Shown: positions 1 to 8,659 of the stretch, one piece after another
Layout of the letters: every line of letters starts with the position of its first letter
How positions within the stretch are numbered: position 1 is the stretch's first letter
Assembly: GCF_016765775.1 (NCBI RefSeq)
Contig: NZ_JAESVN010000009.1
Span: forward strand, 38,430-102,429
From: Szabonella alba
GTDB taxonomy: Bacteria > Pseudomonadota > Alphaproteobacteria > Rhodobacterales > Rhodobacteraceae
Reading direction: 5' to 3'
Length of the DNA: 64,000 bases
Translations under genes and position numbers: made by a program
The notes under the pieces: model-generated
The model's database searches: none
What the model saw: the letters and a program-made list of their open reading frames with translations, nothing else
Told to the model about the DNA's origin: nothing

Positions 1-189
1 CGCAGCAGGCGGCAGGCGCAATTCGCCGACGATCAGATGATTGGTGCCTTCGGCCTGCATCGCCTCGAATGCGGCAAGATAAGGGGTCAGATCACCCGCC
101 GCCTCGCGCCCCATGCCCAGTTCGTCATCACGCAGCAGCGCCACCACATCGGGCACATCCGCCGCCCGGGCCTTGCGCCAGAAAATCAC
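1..189 (-). CDS. GNAT-family N-acetyltransferase, N-terminal part (cut by window edge)
   Basis: A reading frame enters from the left edge and begins with GTG at 189, whose GTGA overlaps the trpF stop codon. That overlap is typical of translational coupling, so I prefer this start. The visible 63 residues begin [20 protein letters not shown], then have a helical stretch and [10 protein letters not shown]. This resembles the N-terminal beta1-alpha1-alpha2-beta2 part of GNAT acetyltransferases. The acetyl-CoA-binding motif lies outside the window, so the family is inferred and the substrate is unknown. Confidence 0.55.
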   Translation of the reverse strand, partial: MIFWRKARAADVPDVVALLRDDELGMGREAAGDLTPYLAAFEAMQAEGTNHLIVGELRLPPAA

Positions 190-827
190 GACTGCGCCGC
201 CTTCACGAAGGCCGCGATGCGCTGCGGATCCTTGACCCCGACGGCGCTTTCCACACCCGAGGACACATCGACCTGCCGCGCGCCCGTCAGGCGCAGCGCC
301 TCAGCCAGGTTTTCGGGGGTCAGTCCCCCTGCCAGCATCCAGGGTTTCAGCCATTTGCGCCCGACCAGCAGGCGCCAGTCGAAGGCCAGACCATTGCCGC
401 CCGGCACTTCGGCCCCATTGGGCGGCTTGGCGTCGATCAGCAATTGATCGGCGGCCAGCGAATATTCCATCAGCCCGGCAAGATCGGCCTCATCCGCCAC
501 CCCGATCGCCTTCATCACCGGCAGACCGTAACGCGCCTTGACCTCGGCCACGCGCGCGGGCGTCTCATGACCGTGAAGCTGCAGCAGGTCCAGCGGGATC
601 TGATCAACCAGCTCATCCAGCATGGCATCCTCGGCATCGACGGTCAGCGCCACCTTGGCCAGCCCCGGCGGCGCTGCGAAGGCAAGGACGCGGGCCTGTT
701 CAAGGCTCAGATGCCGGGGGGATTTCGGAAAGAAGACCATCCCGGCATAGCTGGCACGCGAGGACACGACAGCCGCCATATCCGACAGGCTGCGCAGCCC
801 GCAGATCTTGACCCGGATATCGGACAT
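186..827 (-). CDS. trpF: Phosphoribosylanthranilate isomerase
   Basis: Catalyses the Amadori rearrangement of phosphoribosylanthranilate to CdRP in cytoplasmic tryptophan synthesis. The 213-residue (beta/alpha)8 protein has the KICGL motif at 7-11 with the expected catalytic base Cys9. Asp132 in [10 protein letters not shown] is the expected general acid, and the phosphate-binding loops are AGGLTPEN (166-173) and DVSSGVE (187-193). Length is normal. It follows the LapA-like gene by two bases and overlaps the downstream GNAT gene, so it is the distal part of a long minus-strand operon. This position near ihfB-lapA is the usual one in Rhodobacterales. Confidence 0.96.
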   Translation of the reverse strand: MSDIRVKICGLRSLSDMAAVVSSRASYAGMVFFPKSPRHLSLEQARVLAFAAPPGLAKVALTVDAEDAMLDELVDQIPLDLLQLHGHETPARVAEVKARYGLPVMKAIGVADEADLAGLMEYSLAADQLLIDAKPPNGAEVPGGNGLAFDWRLLVGRKWLKPWMLAGGLTPENLAEALRLTGARQVDVSSGVESAVGVKDPQRIAAFVKAAQS

Positions 828-828
828 C

Positions 829-1206
829 TTATCCGGCCTTGATCGCGCGCGCGTCCGCCGGACGGTCCAGAAGGGTCAGAACCTCATCCTTGTCGCCGGG
901 CTGTCCGCGCCGCAGGCTGGCCAGCTCCCGCTCCAGCCGCGCGATTTCACGCGCCCGGTTCGAGGCATTCGCACGGTGCTTGTGTTCGCGAAACCATTCC
1001 CAGACGAAGCCGATCAGCAGCCCGGCAAAGATGCTGGCAAGGATCACCGCATAAAGCGGCAGGCTCAGAGACCATTCAAAGCCCAGAAACGCCCCCAGAT
1101 CGGGCGGCAGCGCATCAAGCGTCACCATCTCGCGATTGGCGAGGGCGAGGGTCAAAAGACCTGCGGCCAGAACCAGCAGGAAGAGATAGCGCAGATAACG
1201 GAACAT
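829..1206 (-). CDS. LapA-domain (DUF1049) inner-membrane protein
   Basis: A 125-residue membrane protein with two hydrophobic segments, about residues 4-22 and 47-70. The second ends in a cluster [10 protein letters not shown], followed by a basic and acidic, coiled-coil-like tail (about 80-105). This is the layout of the LapA/YciS family, whose E. coli members act in lipopolysaccharide assembly control; that role is not shown here. It lies 9 bases after ihfB and 1 base before trpF, the conserved ihfB-lapA-trpF order. Confidence 0.85.
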   Translation of the reverse strand: MFRYLRYLFLLVLAAGLLTLALANREMVTLDALPPDLGAFLGFEWSLSLPLYAVILASIFAGLLIGFVWEWFREHKHRANASNRAREIARLERELASLRRGQPGDKDEVLTLLDRPADARAIKAG

Positions 1207-1215
1207 TCGGAAAGT

Positions 1216-1497
1216 CTACCTTCCGTTCAACCGGTCGCGCAAGGCCTTGCCGGTCTTGAAGAAGGGGATCTTCTTGTCCTCGACCTCGACCGATTCACCG
1301 GTGCGCGGATTGCGGCCGATGCGGGCATCGCGCGCCTTGACCGAAAAGGCCCCGAAACCCCGAAGCTCCACCCGGTCGCCCCGGGCCAGTGCCTCGATGA
1401 TCTCTTCGAAAACCGTATGCACGATGCGTTCGACATGCCGCTGCGTCAGATGCGGATTTTCATCCGCGATCTTCTGGATCAGTTCGGAACGGATCAT
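1216..1497 (-). CDS. ihfB: Integration host factor beta subunit
   Basis: A 93-residue DNA-bending protein of the HU/IHF family. The beta-ribbon arm motif GRNPRTGE starts at residue 61 and carries the proline that intercalates into [11 protein letters not shown] (45-51) leads into the arm. The position directly after rpsA and the N-terminal [20 protein letters not shown] favour the beta subunit over HU or IHF-alpha. A purine-rich GAGGGGGA ribosome site precedes the ATG. A hairpin separates it from rpsA, so it may have its own promoter; the upstream minus strand holds a T-rich stretch and a TATAAA. Confidence 0.95.
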   Translation of the reverse strand: MIRSELIQKIADENPHLTQRHVERIVHTVFEEIIEALARGDRVELRGFGAFSVKARDARIGRNPRTGESVEVEDKKIPFFKTGKALRDRLNGR

Positions 1498-1629
1498 CCG
1501 TCAACTCCCCCTCTGGGATGGCAGGTGGCTTGTCCACCGCCGTGTTTTATAACCCATGACTATAGGCAAAAAAAAACGGCGCACAAACAGGAAAACCCGG
1601 GACCGCAGAGGACCGGCGGACAAAGACAA

Positions 1630-1655
1630 GGGGCCCCGCCTTGCGACGGGGCCCC
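1630..1655 (-). terminator. Hairpin terminator after rpsA
   Basis: A perfect 9-bp GC stem (GGGGCCCCG pairing with CGGGGCCCC) with an 8-base loop lies just past the rpsA stop codon. It is followed on the minus strand by a T-rich stretch (TTGTCTTTGTC). This fits intrinsic or attenuating termination between rpsA and ihfB. Confidence 0.65.
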
Positions 1656-1678
1656 CTTTCACATCCCTTGCGGGAAAA

Positions 1679-3361
1679 TCAGTTCCGGTCGCCCTTCAGC
1701 GCGGCACCCAGGATATCGCCAAGGCTCGCACCCGAATCGGAGGAACCGTATTGTTCGACGGCTTCCTTCTCTTCCGCGATCTCGCGCGCCTTGATCGACA
1801 GACCCAGACGACGGGTCTTGCTGTCCACATTGGTCACGCGCACATCGACCTTGTCACCGACCTGGAAACGCTCGGGGCGCTGGTCGGCCCGGTCACGGCT
1901 GAGATCCGAACGACGGATGAAGGATTTCATGCCGTTGTAATCGACCTCGACGCCGCCTTCCTCGATTGCCGTAACGGCAACCGTGATGATCGAACCGCGC
2001 TTCACGCCGTCAACCGCATCGGTGAAGGTGTCGTCGCCAAGCGCCTTGATCGAAAGCGAGATACGCTCTTTCTCGATATCGACCTCGGTGACGGCGGCCT
2101 GAACGGTATCGCCTTTGCGATAGTTCTGGATCGCATCCTCGCCGCGCTGGTCCCAGGACAGGTCGGACAGGTGAACCATGCCGTCGATGTCGTTTTCCAG
2201 ACCCACGAACAGACCGAATTCGGTGATGTTCTTGACCTCGCCCTCGATGGCGGTGCCCACGGGATGGGTTTCGGCAAAGACTTCCCACGGATTGCGCATG
2301 GTCTGTTTCAGACCAAGGCTGACGCGGCGCTTGGCGCTGTCAATTTCCAGCACCATGACGTCGACTTCCTGGCTGGTCGAGACGATCTTGCCGGGATGCA
2401 CGTTCTTCTTGGTCCAGGACATTTCCGAAACGTGGACCAGTCCCTCGACGCCCGCTTCCAGTTCGACGAATGCACCGTAATCGGTGATATTCGTGACGCG
2501 GCCCTTGTGGACCGAACCCAGCGGATAGGAGTTTTCAACCGAATCCCACGGATCCGACTGCAACTGCTTCATGCCAAGGCTGATGCGGTGGGTTTCCTTG
2601 TTGATCTTGATGACCTGAACCTTGACGGTCTCACCGATCGACAGGATTTCCGACGGATGGTTGACGCGACGCCACGCCATGTCGGTGACGTGCAGCAGGC
2701 CGTCAACGCCGCCCAGATCCACAAAGGCACCGTATTCGGTGATATTCTTGACCACGCCATCGACCGTCTGGCCTTCGGACAGGTTGCCGATCACCTCGGC
2801 GCGCTGTTCGGCGCGGGATTCTTCCAGAATGGCGCGGCGCGACACGACGATATTGCCGCGGCGACGGTCCATTTTCAGAATCTGGAAGGGCTGTTTCAGA
2901 CCCATCAGCGGGCCGGCATCGCGCACGGGGCGCACATCGACCTGGCTGCCCGGAAGGAAGGCCACGGCGCCGCCCAGATCGACGGTGAAGCCGCCCTTGA
3001 CGCGACCGAAGATCGCGCCTTCGACGCGGGTCTCGTTGGCATAGGCTTTTTCCAGACGGTCCCAGGCCTCTTCGCGCTTGGCCTTGTCGCGGCTGATCTG
3101 TGCTTCGCCGCGGGCATTTTCCACGCGGTCCAGATAGACCTCGACCTCATCGCCAACCGAAATATCGGCGGAGCCGCCCAGATCTGCGAATTCTTTCAGA
3201 TCGACACGGCCTTCCATCTTGTAGCCGACATCGATGATGGCCTGGCCCGCCTCGATGGCGATGACCCGGCCCTTGACGACCGATCCCTCTTGCGGGGTAT
3301 CGATCTCGAGGCTCTCGGCAAGGAGGGCCTCAAATTCTTCCATAGTTGCTTTAGCGCACAT
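1679..3361 (-). CDS. rpsA: 30S ribosomal protein S1
   Basis: Bridges mRNA to the 30S subunit during initiation. The 560-residue protein begins MCAKATMEEFEALLAES and contains six successive S1 (OB-fold) repeats. The clearest carry the VDLGGVDGLLHVTDM, VELEAGVEGLVHVSEMSW and VGLENDIDGMVHLSDLSW signatures. Length matches alphaproteobacterial S1. GGA lies about 12 bases before the ATG. The 5' region (3362-3550) is free of other genes and probably holds its promoter. It follows cmk, as in many proteobacteria, but here a BLUF gene is interposed. Confidence 0.98.
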   Translation of the reverse strand: MCAKATMEEFEALLAESLEIDTPQEGSVVKGRVIAIEAGQAIIDVGYKMEGRVDLKEFADLGGSADISVGDEVEVYLDRVENARGEAQISRDKAKREEAWDRLEKAYANETRVEGAIFGRVKGGFTVDLGGAVAFLPGSQVDVRPVRDAGPLMGLKQPFQILKMDRRRGNIVVSRRAILEESRAEQRAEVIGNLSEGQTVDGVVKNITEYGAFVDLGGVDGLLHVTDMAWRRVNHPSEILSIGETVKVQVIKINKETHRISLGMKQLQSDPWDSVENSYPLGSVHKGRVTNITDYGAFVELEAGVEGLVHVSEMSWTKKNVHPGKIVSTSQEVDVMVLEIDSAKRRVSLGLKQTMRNPWEVFAETHPVGTAIEGEVKNITEFGLFVGLENDIDGMVHLSDLSWDQRGEDAIQNYRKGDTVQAAVTEVDIEKERISLSIKALGDDTFTDAVDGVKRGSIITVAVTAIEEGGVEVDYNGMKSFIRRSDLSRDRADQRPERFQVGDKVDVRVTNVDSKTRRLGLSIKAREIAEEKEAVEQYGSSDSGASLGDILGAALKGDRN

Positions 3362-3550
3362 AGGCAGTCAGTTCCTTTTCATGGTTTTTCTGGCCATGCG
3401 GTTGGCTCCGCCGGTCTTTGGTGGCCCCGCCATAGCGCCAACCCCTTACAGGGGCGCCATTGCGCGGGATGGGGGCCTATACAGCGATTGCAGCCCCACG
3501 GCAAGAAGAAGCGGCCCGAATGGCGCATGACGGGCGGATATCGGCGCGCG

Positions 3551-4057
3551 TCAGACCGGGCTTTCAAGCCGGGTCAGATAGTCGGCATCGCTTTCGCCCG
3601 GACGCCGGGCCTGCGGCAGGCCCGAGCCGAATTCCAGCGCCTCGGTCGCCGCCTCGACCACCCGGTCGAAAAGGGCCGCGCGCATCTCGGGGGTCAGTGG
3701 CGGGCGTGTGCCGCCGGGCAAAAGCCCGACCCCCGCGAAATCGGCCATGAAATGATCATATCCCAGCGACCAGCCCGAAAAGGGTGAGATGGGGCCGGTC
3801 TCTTCGCGGATCAGCAGGTCAAAGCCGCTATGGCGCGGATCAACGGCGATACGCTCGATCAGCGCCGCAATTGCGCCACAGGGTCCGTGCAGCGCCTGAA
3901 TGAACTGATTGCCCGTGCGCAGCAGATAGCCCGTGATGCCATTCGCGGCGTTGAACCGCAGCGCGGAACACAGGATATCGGTATCGCTGGGGTGAAGATC
4001 AGAATGGGCAGGCAGGCTGCGATACAGGATCTTTTCGTGACATTCGACTGCCGACAT
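3551..4057 (-). CDS. BLUF-domain blue-light sensor protein
   Basis: A 168-residue protein whose first ~100 residues form a BLUF (flavin blue-light sensing) domain. The expected FAD-pocket residues are visible: Tyr12 in ILYRS, Asn36 in RFNAANGITG, Gln54 in FIQALHG and Trp96 in GWSLGY. The C-terminal ~65 residues have no recognisable output domain, so it probably signals by protein contact. I chose the ATG at 4057, which has AAGGAG ten bases upstream; a TTG three codons earlier sits almost on the ribosome site. It lies between cmk and rpsA on the same strand. Confidence 0.85.
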   Translation of the reverse strand: MSAVECHEKILYRSLPAHSDLHPSDTDILCSALRFNAANGITGYLLRTGNQFIQALHGPCGAIAALIERIAVDPRHSGFDLLIREETGPISPFSGWSLGYDHFMADFAGVGLLPGGTRPPLTPEMRAALFDRVVEAATEALEFGSGLPQARRPGESDADYLTRLESPV

Positions 4058-4096
4058 CTGGCCCAAACTCCTTGTGCTATGACCTAAAGACCGGGC

Positions 4097-4723
4097 TCAA
4101 CCGGCGGCCGCGCCCGGACCGGGCAGAACAGCCTGAACCTGCACTACCGCCATTTCGGCGGCGCTGTCTGCGTCCTGTGACGTGGTGTCGATCAAAATAG
4201 CGTCACGCGCAGGCCGCAGTGGGGCATCGGCCCGGCCCATGTCGCGCGCATCGCGTTCGCGCACCCCTTCCAGCACCGCCTCGAACCGGTCCGGGGCGGC
4301 CTCCCCCCCCAGTTCCAGCCAGCGCCGCCATGCCCGGATTTCGGCGCTGGCGGTGACAAAGAATTTCACCTCGGCCTCGGGGCAGATCACCGTGCCGATA
4401 TCGCGCCCGTCCAGCACAGCGCCCCCGTCGCGCCGCGCGAAACGCCGCTGAAACGTCAGCAGCGCGGCCCGCACCCCGGGCAGGGCCGCCACCCGGCTGG
4501 CGGCCTGCCCGGCCTCCAGCGTGCGAAGATCTGGGCGCTGCAGATCCTCGGGCCGCAAGGCCTGCGCCGCCGCGACGGGATCGCCCCCCATCGCGCCGAC
4601 CGCGCGATAGAGCAGCCCGGTATCGAGATGGGCAAAGCCGAAACGTGCGGCCAGTGCGCGCGCGATCGTGCCCTTGCCCGCCGCCGCCGGCCCGTCGATG
4701 GCAACCGTGAACGGTCCCGTCAT
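4097..4723 (-). CDS. cmk: Cytidylate kinase
   Basis: Phosphorylates CMP and dCMP with ATP in the cytoplasm. The 208-residue P-loop kinase has [18 protein letters not shown] near the N-terminus, the CMP-binding [13 protein letters not shown] segment and the conserved [20 protein letters not shown] core. It also has a [19 protein letters not shown] lid region. Length is slightly short for the family but complete. It sits between aroA and rpsA as usual, separated from aroA by a 200-base repeat-rich gap. Confidence 0.96.
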   Translation of the reverse strand: MTGPFTVAIDGPAAAGKGTIARALAARFGFAHLDTGLLYRAVGAMGGDPVAAAQALRPEDLQRPDLRTLEAGQAASRVAALPGVRAALLTFQRRFARRDGGAVLDGRDIGTVICPEAEVKFFVTASAEIRAWRRWLELGGEAAPDRFEAVLEGVRERDARDMGRADAPLRPARDAILIDTTSQDADSAAEMAVVQVQAVLPGPGAAAG

Positions 4724-4738
4724 CCTGTTCGCGCTCCT

Positions 4739-4913
4739 TCCGCCGTCAAGACCGGGGGCTTCGCGCCCCCCCCCCCGTCAAGACCGGGGGCTTCGCGCCC
4801 CCGGGCCCCCGAGGATATTTGCAGACAGAAAAAGCAAAGGGTGTTTTTCTGTCTGCAAATATCCTCGGGGGATGAGGCCCTTCAGGGCCGAGGGGGGCAG
4901 ACGGCCCCCCTGC
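4739..4913. repeat. Modular hairpin repeat, copy A, with 28-bp perfect palindrome
   Basis: The aroA-cmk gap holds two 26-base direct copies (from 4745 and 4777, 32 apart) of a GTCAAGACC-GGGGGC-TTCG-CGCCCCC hairpin. Then comes a perfect inverted repeat with 28-base arms, 4806-4833 and 4844-4871, around a 10-base spacer. Each arm reads TTTTTCTGTCTGCAAATATC then CTCGGGGG outward. After it come a GGCCCTTCAGGGCC hairpin and a GGGGGGCAGACGGCCCCCC hairpin. The same module order recurs at 36660, 46511, 53290 and 63958. Confidence 0.85.
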
Positions 4914-4926
4914 CCCATCGCCCCGT

Positions 4927-6273
4927 TCATCCCCGTTCAAGAACCCCGCCAAGTCCCGTCATCAGCCCTTCGAAAATCGGGAAAGAGGTCAGGATCGGGC
5001 TGGCATCATCGACCGAGACAGGCGCCTTGGCGGCAAGGCCCGCGACCAGAAAGCTCATGGCGATGCGGTGGTCCAGATGGGTGGCGCAGGTCGCCCCGCC
5101 CGGCATCCCGCCCGCCCCCATGCCATGCACGATCAGCGTATCCTCATCCTCGTCGATCTGCACGCCGCAGGCCTCAAGTCCGCGGGCCATTGCGTCGATC
5201 CGGTCGCTTTCCTTGACACGCAATTCCTTGATGCCGCGCATCACCGTGCGCCCGGTGGCAAAGGCAGCCACGACCGACAGGACCGGATATTCATCAATCA
5301 TCGAAGGCGCGCGGTGGGGTGGCACCTCGATGCCCTTCAGATCACCGGAAAAGCGCACGCGCAGATCCGCCACCGGCTCTCCGCCTTCTTCACGGGGGTT
5401 CTGGAATTCAATGTCGGCGCCCATCTCGACCAGCGTGGTGTAAATCCCGTTGCGGGTCGGGTTCTGGCTGACGCCGGGCACCAGAATATCGGAACCCTCG
5501 ACAATCAGCGCGGCACAGACCGGAAAGGCGGCGGAACTGGGGTCGCGCGGCACCGCAACCGCCTGCGGACGCAGTTCGGGCTGGCCGGTCAGGGTGATGA
5601 CATGGCCCTCGGCGCCCTGTTCAACCACCAGTTCGGCACCGAAGCCGCGCAGCATGCGTTCGGAATGGTCACGCGTCGGTTCCTTTTCGATCACGACCGT
5701 CTGGCCGGGCGCGTTCAGCCCCGCCAGCAGCACCGCCGATTTCACCTGCGCCGAGGCCACGGGCAGCACATAGCGCACCGGCACCGGATCGGCCGCGCCC
5801 ACCACAGTCATCGGCAGCCGCCCGCCTTGCCTGCCATATGCCCGGGCACCGAACAGCGCCAACGGGTCGGTCACCCGCCCCATGGGCCGCTTGCGCAAGG
5901 AGGCATCGCCGGTAAAGGTCGCGGACATCGGCGTGGTTGCCATGCAGCCCATGATCAGCCGCACCCCGGTGCCCGAATTGCCGCAGTCGATCACATTCGC
6001 GGGCTCCTGAAACCCACCCACCCCGACGCCATGCACCGACCATGCGCCGGGGCCATGTTGCGTGACCTCGGCCCCGAAGGCGCGCATCGCGCTTGCCGTA
6101 TCCAGCACGTCCTGGCCTTCCAGCAGCCCGGTGATCCGCGTCTCGCCCACCGCCATCGCGCCAAGAATCAGCGCGCGGTGGCTGATCGACTTGTCGCCGG
6201 GCACGTCGGCGGTGCCGGTCAGCGCGGTCGATTTGCGGGCGGTCATCGGCTGGGCGGCACCGTGAGCGGACAT
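4927..6273 (-). CDS. aroA: 3-phosphoshikimate 1-carboxyvinyltransferase (EPSP synthase)
   Basis: Transfers the enolpyruvyl group of PEP to shikimate-3-phosphate in the chorismate pathway. The 448-residue protein has [16 protein letters not shown] with the shikimate-phosphate ligands Lys28, Ser29 and Arg33. It also has the [11 protein letters not shown] phosphate motif and the late [20 protein letters not shown] segment. The motif after GNSGT resembles the alphaproteobacterial class II form, which differs from the E. coli type. It heads the minus-strand aroA-cmk-rpsA block and is divergent from the thiamine uptake operon. Confidence 0.97.
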   Translation of the reverse strand: MSAHGAAQPMTARKSTALTGTADVPGDKSISHRALILGAMAVGETRITGLLEGQDVLDTASAMRAFGAEVTQHGPGAWSVHGVGVGGFQEPANVIDCGNSGTGVRLIMGCMATTPMSATFTGDASLRKRPMGRVTDPLALFGARAYGRQGGRLPMTVVGAADPVPVRYVLPVASAQVKSAVLLAGLNAPGQTVVIEKEPTRDHSERMLRGFGAELVVEQGAEGHVITLTGQPELRPQAVAVPRDPSSAAFPVCAALIVEGSDILVPGVSQNPTRNGIYTTLVEMGADIEFQNPREEGGEPVADLRVRFSGDLKGIEVPPHRAPSMIDEYPVLSVVAAFATGRTVMRGIKELRVKESDRIDAMARGLEACGVQIDEDEDTLIVHGMGAGGMPGGATCATHLDHRIAMSFLVAGLAAKAPVSVDDASPILTSFPIFEGLMTGLGGVLERG

Positions 6274-6397
6274 GGGTGGGTTCCTTCATTCTGGCTCGGC
6301 CCCGGTGATAGCGCATGGCCGGGGAGGCGTCCATGGGCGCAAGGCGTGCAAAATCCACCCGGGCCGTCGCCCCCATCCTGCTCTTTCCCACATCGGG

Positions 6398-6426
6398 TTG
6401 ACATCCCGCAGAACGGGACGCATGGT
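6398..6426 (+). promoter_or_regulatory. Probable promoter of the thiamine-uptake operon
   Basis: A consensus -35 TTGACA (6398-6403) is followed after exactly 17 bases by CATGGT (6421-6426), a weak -10. Initiation near 6433 would place the TPP aptamer at the very 5' end of the transcript. Assigned by eye. Confidence 0.5.
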
Positions 6427-6436
6427 CGGGGCGTTC

Positions 6437-6525
6437 AACCGGGGGTGCTCCTGTTTCGGGGCTGAGATGCGCAAGGCTGCGTGAACCCTTCACAGCTGAT
6501 CCGGGTAATGCCGGCGGAGCGAGGA
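6437..6525 (+). ncRNA. TPP riboswitch (THI element)
   Basis: The conserved THI-box segments are present in order: GGGGTGCTCC, GGGGCTGAGAT (6459-6469), then CTGATCCGGGTAATGCCGGC and GGAGCGAGGAA. These are the P1/P2 strand, the CUGAGA pyrimidine-sensing core and the pyrophosphate-binding helix of the TPP aptamer. The 3' segment GAGCGAGGAA is also the ribosome site of the next gene, whose ATG begins at 6530. Control is therefore most simply translational: TPP binding would hide the Shine-Dalgarno. Confidence 0.93.
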
Positions 6526-6529
6526 AACC

Positions 6530-7141
6530 ATGTTCATTGGCGCGCAGGTGTCGCTATATCCCATGACGTCCGATTTTGTCGGCGTCATCCTGTCGGGGCT
6601 TGAGGCACTGACCCCCTATCGGGCCGATCTGCGGATCGAGACCGATGATATGTCCACCCTGATGGTCGGCGCGCCGGGGCCGCTGATCGACGCGATCCGT
6701 GATCTTTTCGCCGGGGCCGCGCGACAGCCCGCGCATGTCACCATGCATGTCACCCTGTCGCGCGGCTGTCCGGGGGAACCGGATGATCCCAGTTGCCGCT
6801 GCGATGTGCTGGCCGTGGCGCAGGGCCAGCCGCTGCCCGAACGGCAGGCCGAGGCGCTGAAATCCGTGCAGTCTGCCCCGAATCTGGGGGTGGAGATCGA
6901 CCTGCAATTCTCGCTTTATGTGCTGGGGCAGGACCGGCATATGGATGAGATCTATGGCTGTATTGACTTTCTGAAAGCCTCGGGCACCTTCCTGAAATCC
7001 AAGAATTTCTGCACCCGGTTGCGCGGCGATGCCGGCGCCGTGTTCGAGGTCTTGCGACAGGCCTTCCTGCGCTTTGGCCCGGCCGAGGGGCATGTGACCA
7101 TCGACCTGACGGCCTCTGCCAACAGCCCCAGCCCGCGCTGA
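6530..7141 (+). CDS. YkoF-like thiamine/hydroxymethylpyrimidine-binding protein
   Basis: A 203-residue protein with two YkoF-type halves. The first starts AQVSLYPMTSDFVGVILSGL and includes TDDMSTLMVG; the second runs from about residue 120 (VEIDLQFSLYVLG) through CIDFLKASGTFLKSKNFCTRL. B. subtilis YkoF is a cytoplasmic thiamine/HMP-binding protein made with the YkoEDC transporter. No signal peptide is seen. Being first behind a TPP riboswitch and 23 bases before transporter genes supports a role in thiamine-precursor handling. The exact ligand is inferred. Confidence 0.85.
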   Translation: MFIGAQVSLYPMTSDFVGVILSGLEALTPYRADLRIETDDMSTLMVGAPGPLIDAIRDLFAGAARQPAHVTMHVTLSRGCPGEPDDPSCRCDVLAVAQGQPLPERQAEALKSVQSAPNLGVEIDLQFSLYVLGQDRHMDEIYGCIDFLKASGTFLKSKNFCTRLRGDAGAVFEVLRQAFLRFGPAEGHVTIDLTASANSPSPR

Positions 7142-7164
7142 GCGCGACCAACAGGGGCAGGCTG

Positions 7165-7923
7165 ATGACGATTCCGCGCATTTTCGCGCCGCTGGCGCTG
7201 TTTGCCGCCCTGCTGGCGGGGTGGGAGGCCTATTGCCGGATGGCAGGGGTTCCGCCTCTGGTGTTGCCGCCGCCCTCGGGTGTGCTGCGCGCGCTGGTGC
7301 TGCACCGGGCCGAGATCGGCGGCCATGCCCGGGCGACGATGGCTGTGGCGGCGCTTGGGTTCTCCCTGTCGGTGGGCTTTGCCTTTGTAACCTCGGTCGC
7401 GCTGCATTTTTCGCACCGGGCCGAACGGGCGCTGATGCCGCTTTTCGTGGCCAGCCAGACCGTGCCGCTGGTGGCACTGGCGCCCCTGATGATTCTGTGG
7501 TTCGGCTTTGGCCTTCTGCCCAAGGTGCTGCTGGTGGTGCTGGTCACCTTTCTGCCGATGCTGATGAGCCTGATGTCCGGCTATCGTCAGACACCGCGCG
7601 CCTTTGCCGATCTGCTGTTCTCGATGGGGGCCGGGCGCTGGGGCGTCTTCCGCCGCGCCACACTGCCCTCGGCCCGCGCGAGCTTTCTGGCAGGTCTGCG
7701 CATTTCGGCGACCTATGCCATCGTTGCCACAATCTTCGCCGAATATGCAGGCGCTCGGCAGGGTCTGGGCATCTATATCCTGTCGGCCAAGAACAATTTC
7801 CGCGCCGATCTGGTGCTGGCCGCCGTGGTGGTCTCGGCCTGCCTGACGCTGGCGCTGCTGGCATTGCTGCGGCTGATCGACCGGCTGACAGCCCGGGGAC
7901 CGGAGGCGCGCAATGACGCTTGA
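7165..7923 (+). CDS. thiX: ABC transporter permease for thiamine pyrimidine precursor
   Basis: A 252-residue inner-membrane protein of the SsuC/TauC-type binding-protein-dependent permease family with about six hydrophobic segments. The EAA-loop region is at about 143-170 (RQTPRAFADLLFSMGAGRWG). It shares a transcript with a NMT1/THI5-like binding protein behind a TPP riboswitch, which points to ThiX of the ThiXYZ system that imports formyl-aminopyrimidine salvaged from degraded thiamine. It overlaps the next gene by 11 bases. Confidence 0.85.
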   Translation: MTIPRIFAPLALFAALLAGWEAYCRMAGVPPLVLPPPSGVLRALVLHRAEIGGHARATMAVAALGFSLSVGFAFVTSVALHFSHRAERALMPLFVASQTVPLVALAPLMILWFGFGLLPKVLLVVLVTFLPMLMSLMSGYRQTPRAFADLLFSMGAGRWGVFRRATLPSARASFLAGLRISATYAIVATIFAEYAGARQGLGIYILSAKNNFRADLVLAAVVVSACLTLALLALLRLIDRLTARGPEARNDA

Positions 7924-8659
7924 TCTGCGCGCGCTGACCATCCGAACCGAAGGTCGCGATATGGTCCAGGATCTGTCGCTGTCGCTGCCCACGACCGGGA
8001 TCACGGCGCTGATCGGACCTTCGGGCTGTGGCAAGACCTCGGTGCTGAAATGGATGCTGGGCATCCTGCCGCCCGGATTGCAGTCAATGGGCGATCTGTT
8101 GCTGGATGGAAGCCCCATCAACCGCCCGCACCCGGCGCTCGGCTATCAGCCGCAGGGGGATGCGCTGTTTCCATGGCTGACCATCGCGCAGAACGCGGCG
8201 CTGGGGCTGGAGGTGGCGGGCCTGTCGCGGCGCGCGGCGCAGGCAAAGGTGGACCCGCTGTTCGCGCCCTTCGGGCTGGCAGGAACCGAGGCGATGTTTC
8301 CCGCGCAGCTTTCAGGTGGCATGCGCCAGCGCGCGGCCTTTCTGCGCACCATCGTGCAGGACAGCCGTTTCGTGCTGCTGGATGAACCCTTTTCCGCGCT
8401 CGATGCGGTGACGCGGCTGCGGATGCAGGACTGGTTGCTGGCGCGGTTGCGCGACACCCCCCGCGCCGTGTTGCTGGTCACGCATGACCTGCATGAGGCA
8501 ACCAGCCTTGCCGACCGCATTCTGGTCATGGCCGCCGGGCCGGGCCGCATCATCGCCGAAATCCCTGTCACCACCCCGCAAGACCGCCGCCGCGAGGCCG
8601 ATCTGGCCCCGCTGCGTGAAACCCTGAAATCCCTGTTGCTGGAGGATCTCGACCCATGA
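7913..8659 (+). CDS. thiZ: ABC transporter ATP-binding protein for thiamine precursor
   Basis: A 248-residue ATPase with Walker A GPSGCGKTS (from about residue 34), the signature LSGGMRQRAAFLR, Walker B VLLDEPFSALD and the switch histidine in LLVTHDLHEA. It is the cytoplasmic engine for the ThiX permease. It overlaps both neighbours (11 bases with thiX, 4 bases with thiY), so the three are translationally coupled. Regulation follows from the riboswitch at the head of the operon. Confidence 0.9.
   Translation: MTLDLRALTIRTEGRDMVQDLSLSLPTTGITALIGPSGCGKTSVLKWMLGILPPGLQSMGDLLLDGSPINRPHPALGYQPQGDALFPWLTIAQNAALGLEVAGLSRRAAQAKVDPLFAPFGLAGTEAMFPAQLSGGMRQRAAFLRTIVQDSRFVLLDEPFSALDAVTRLRMQDWLLARLRDTPRAVLLVTHDLHEATSLADRILVMAAGPGRIIAEIPVTTPQDRRREADLAPLRETLKSLLLEDLDP

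Noticed and set aside
1556..3787. 743-codon plus-strand open frame opposite rpsA
   Set aside because: It is antisense to a fully conserved ribosomal protein S1. Long shadow frames are expected in GC-rich DNA with strong third-position bias, and the translation shows no known motif.
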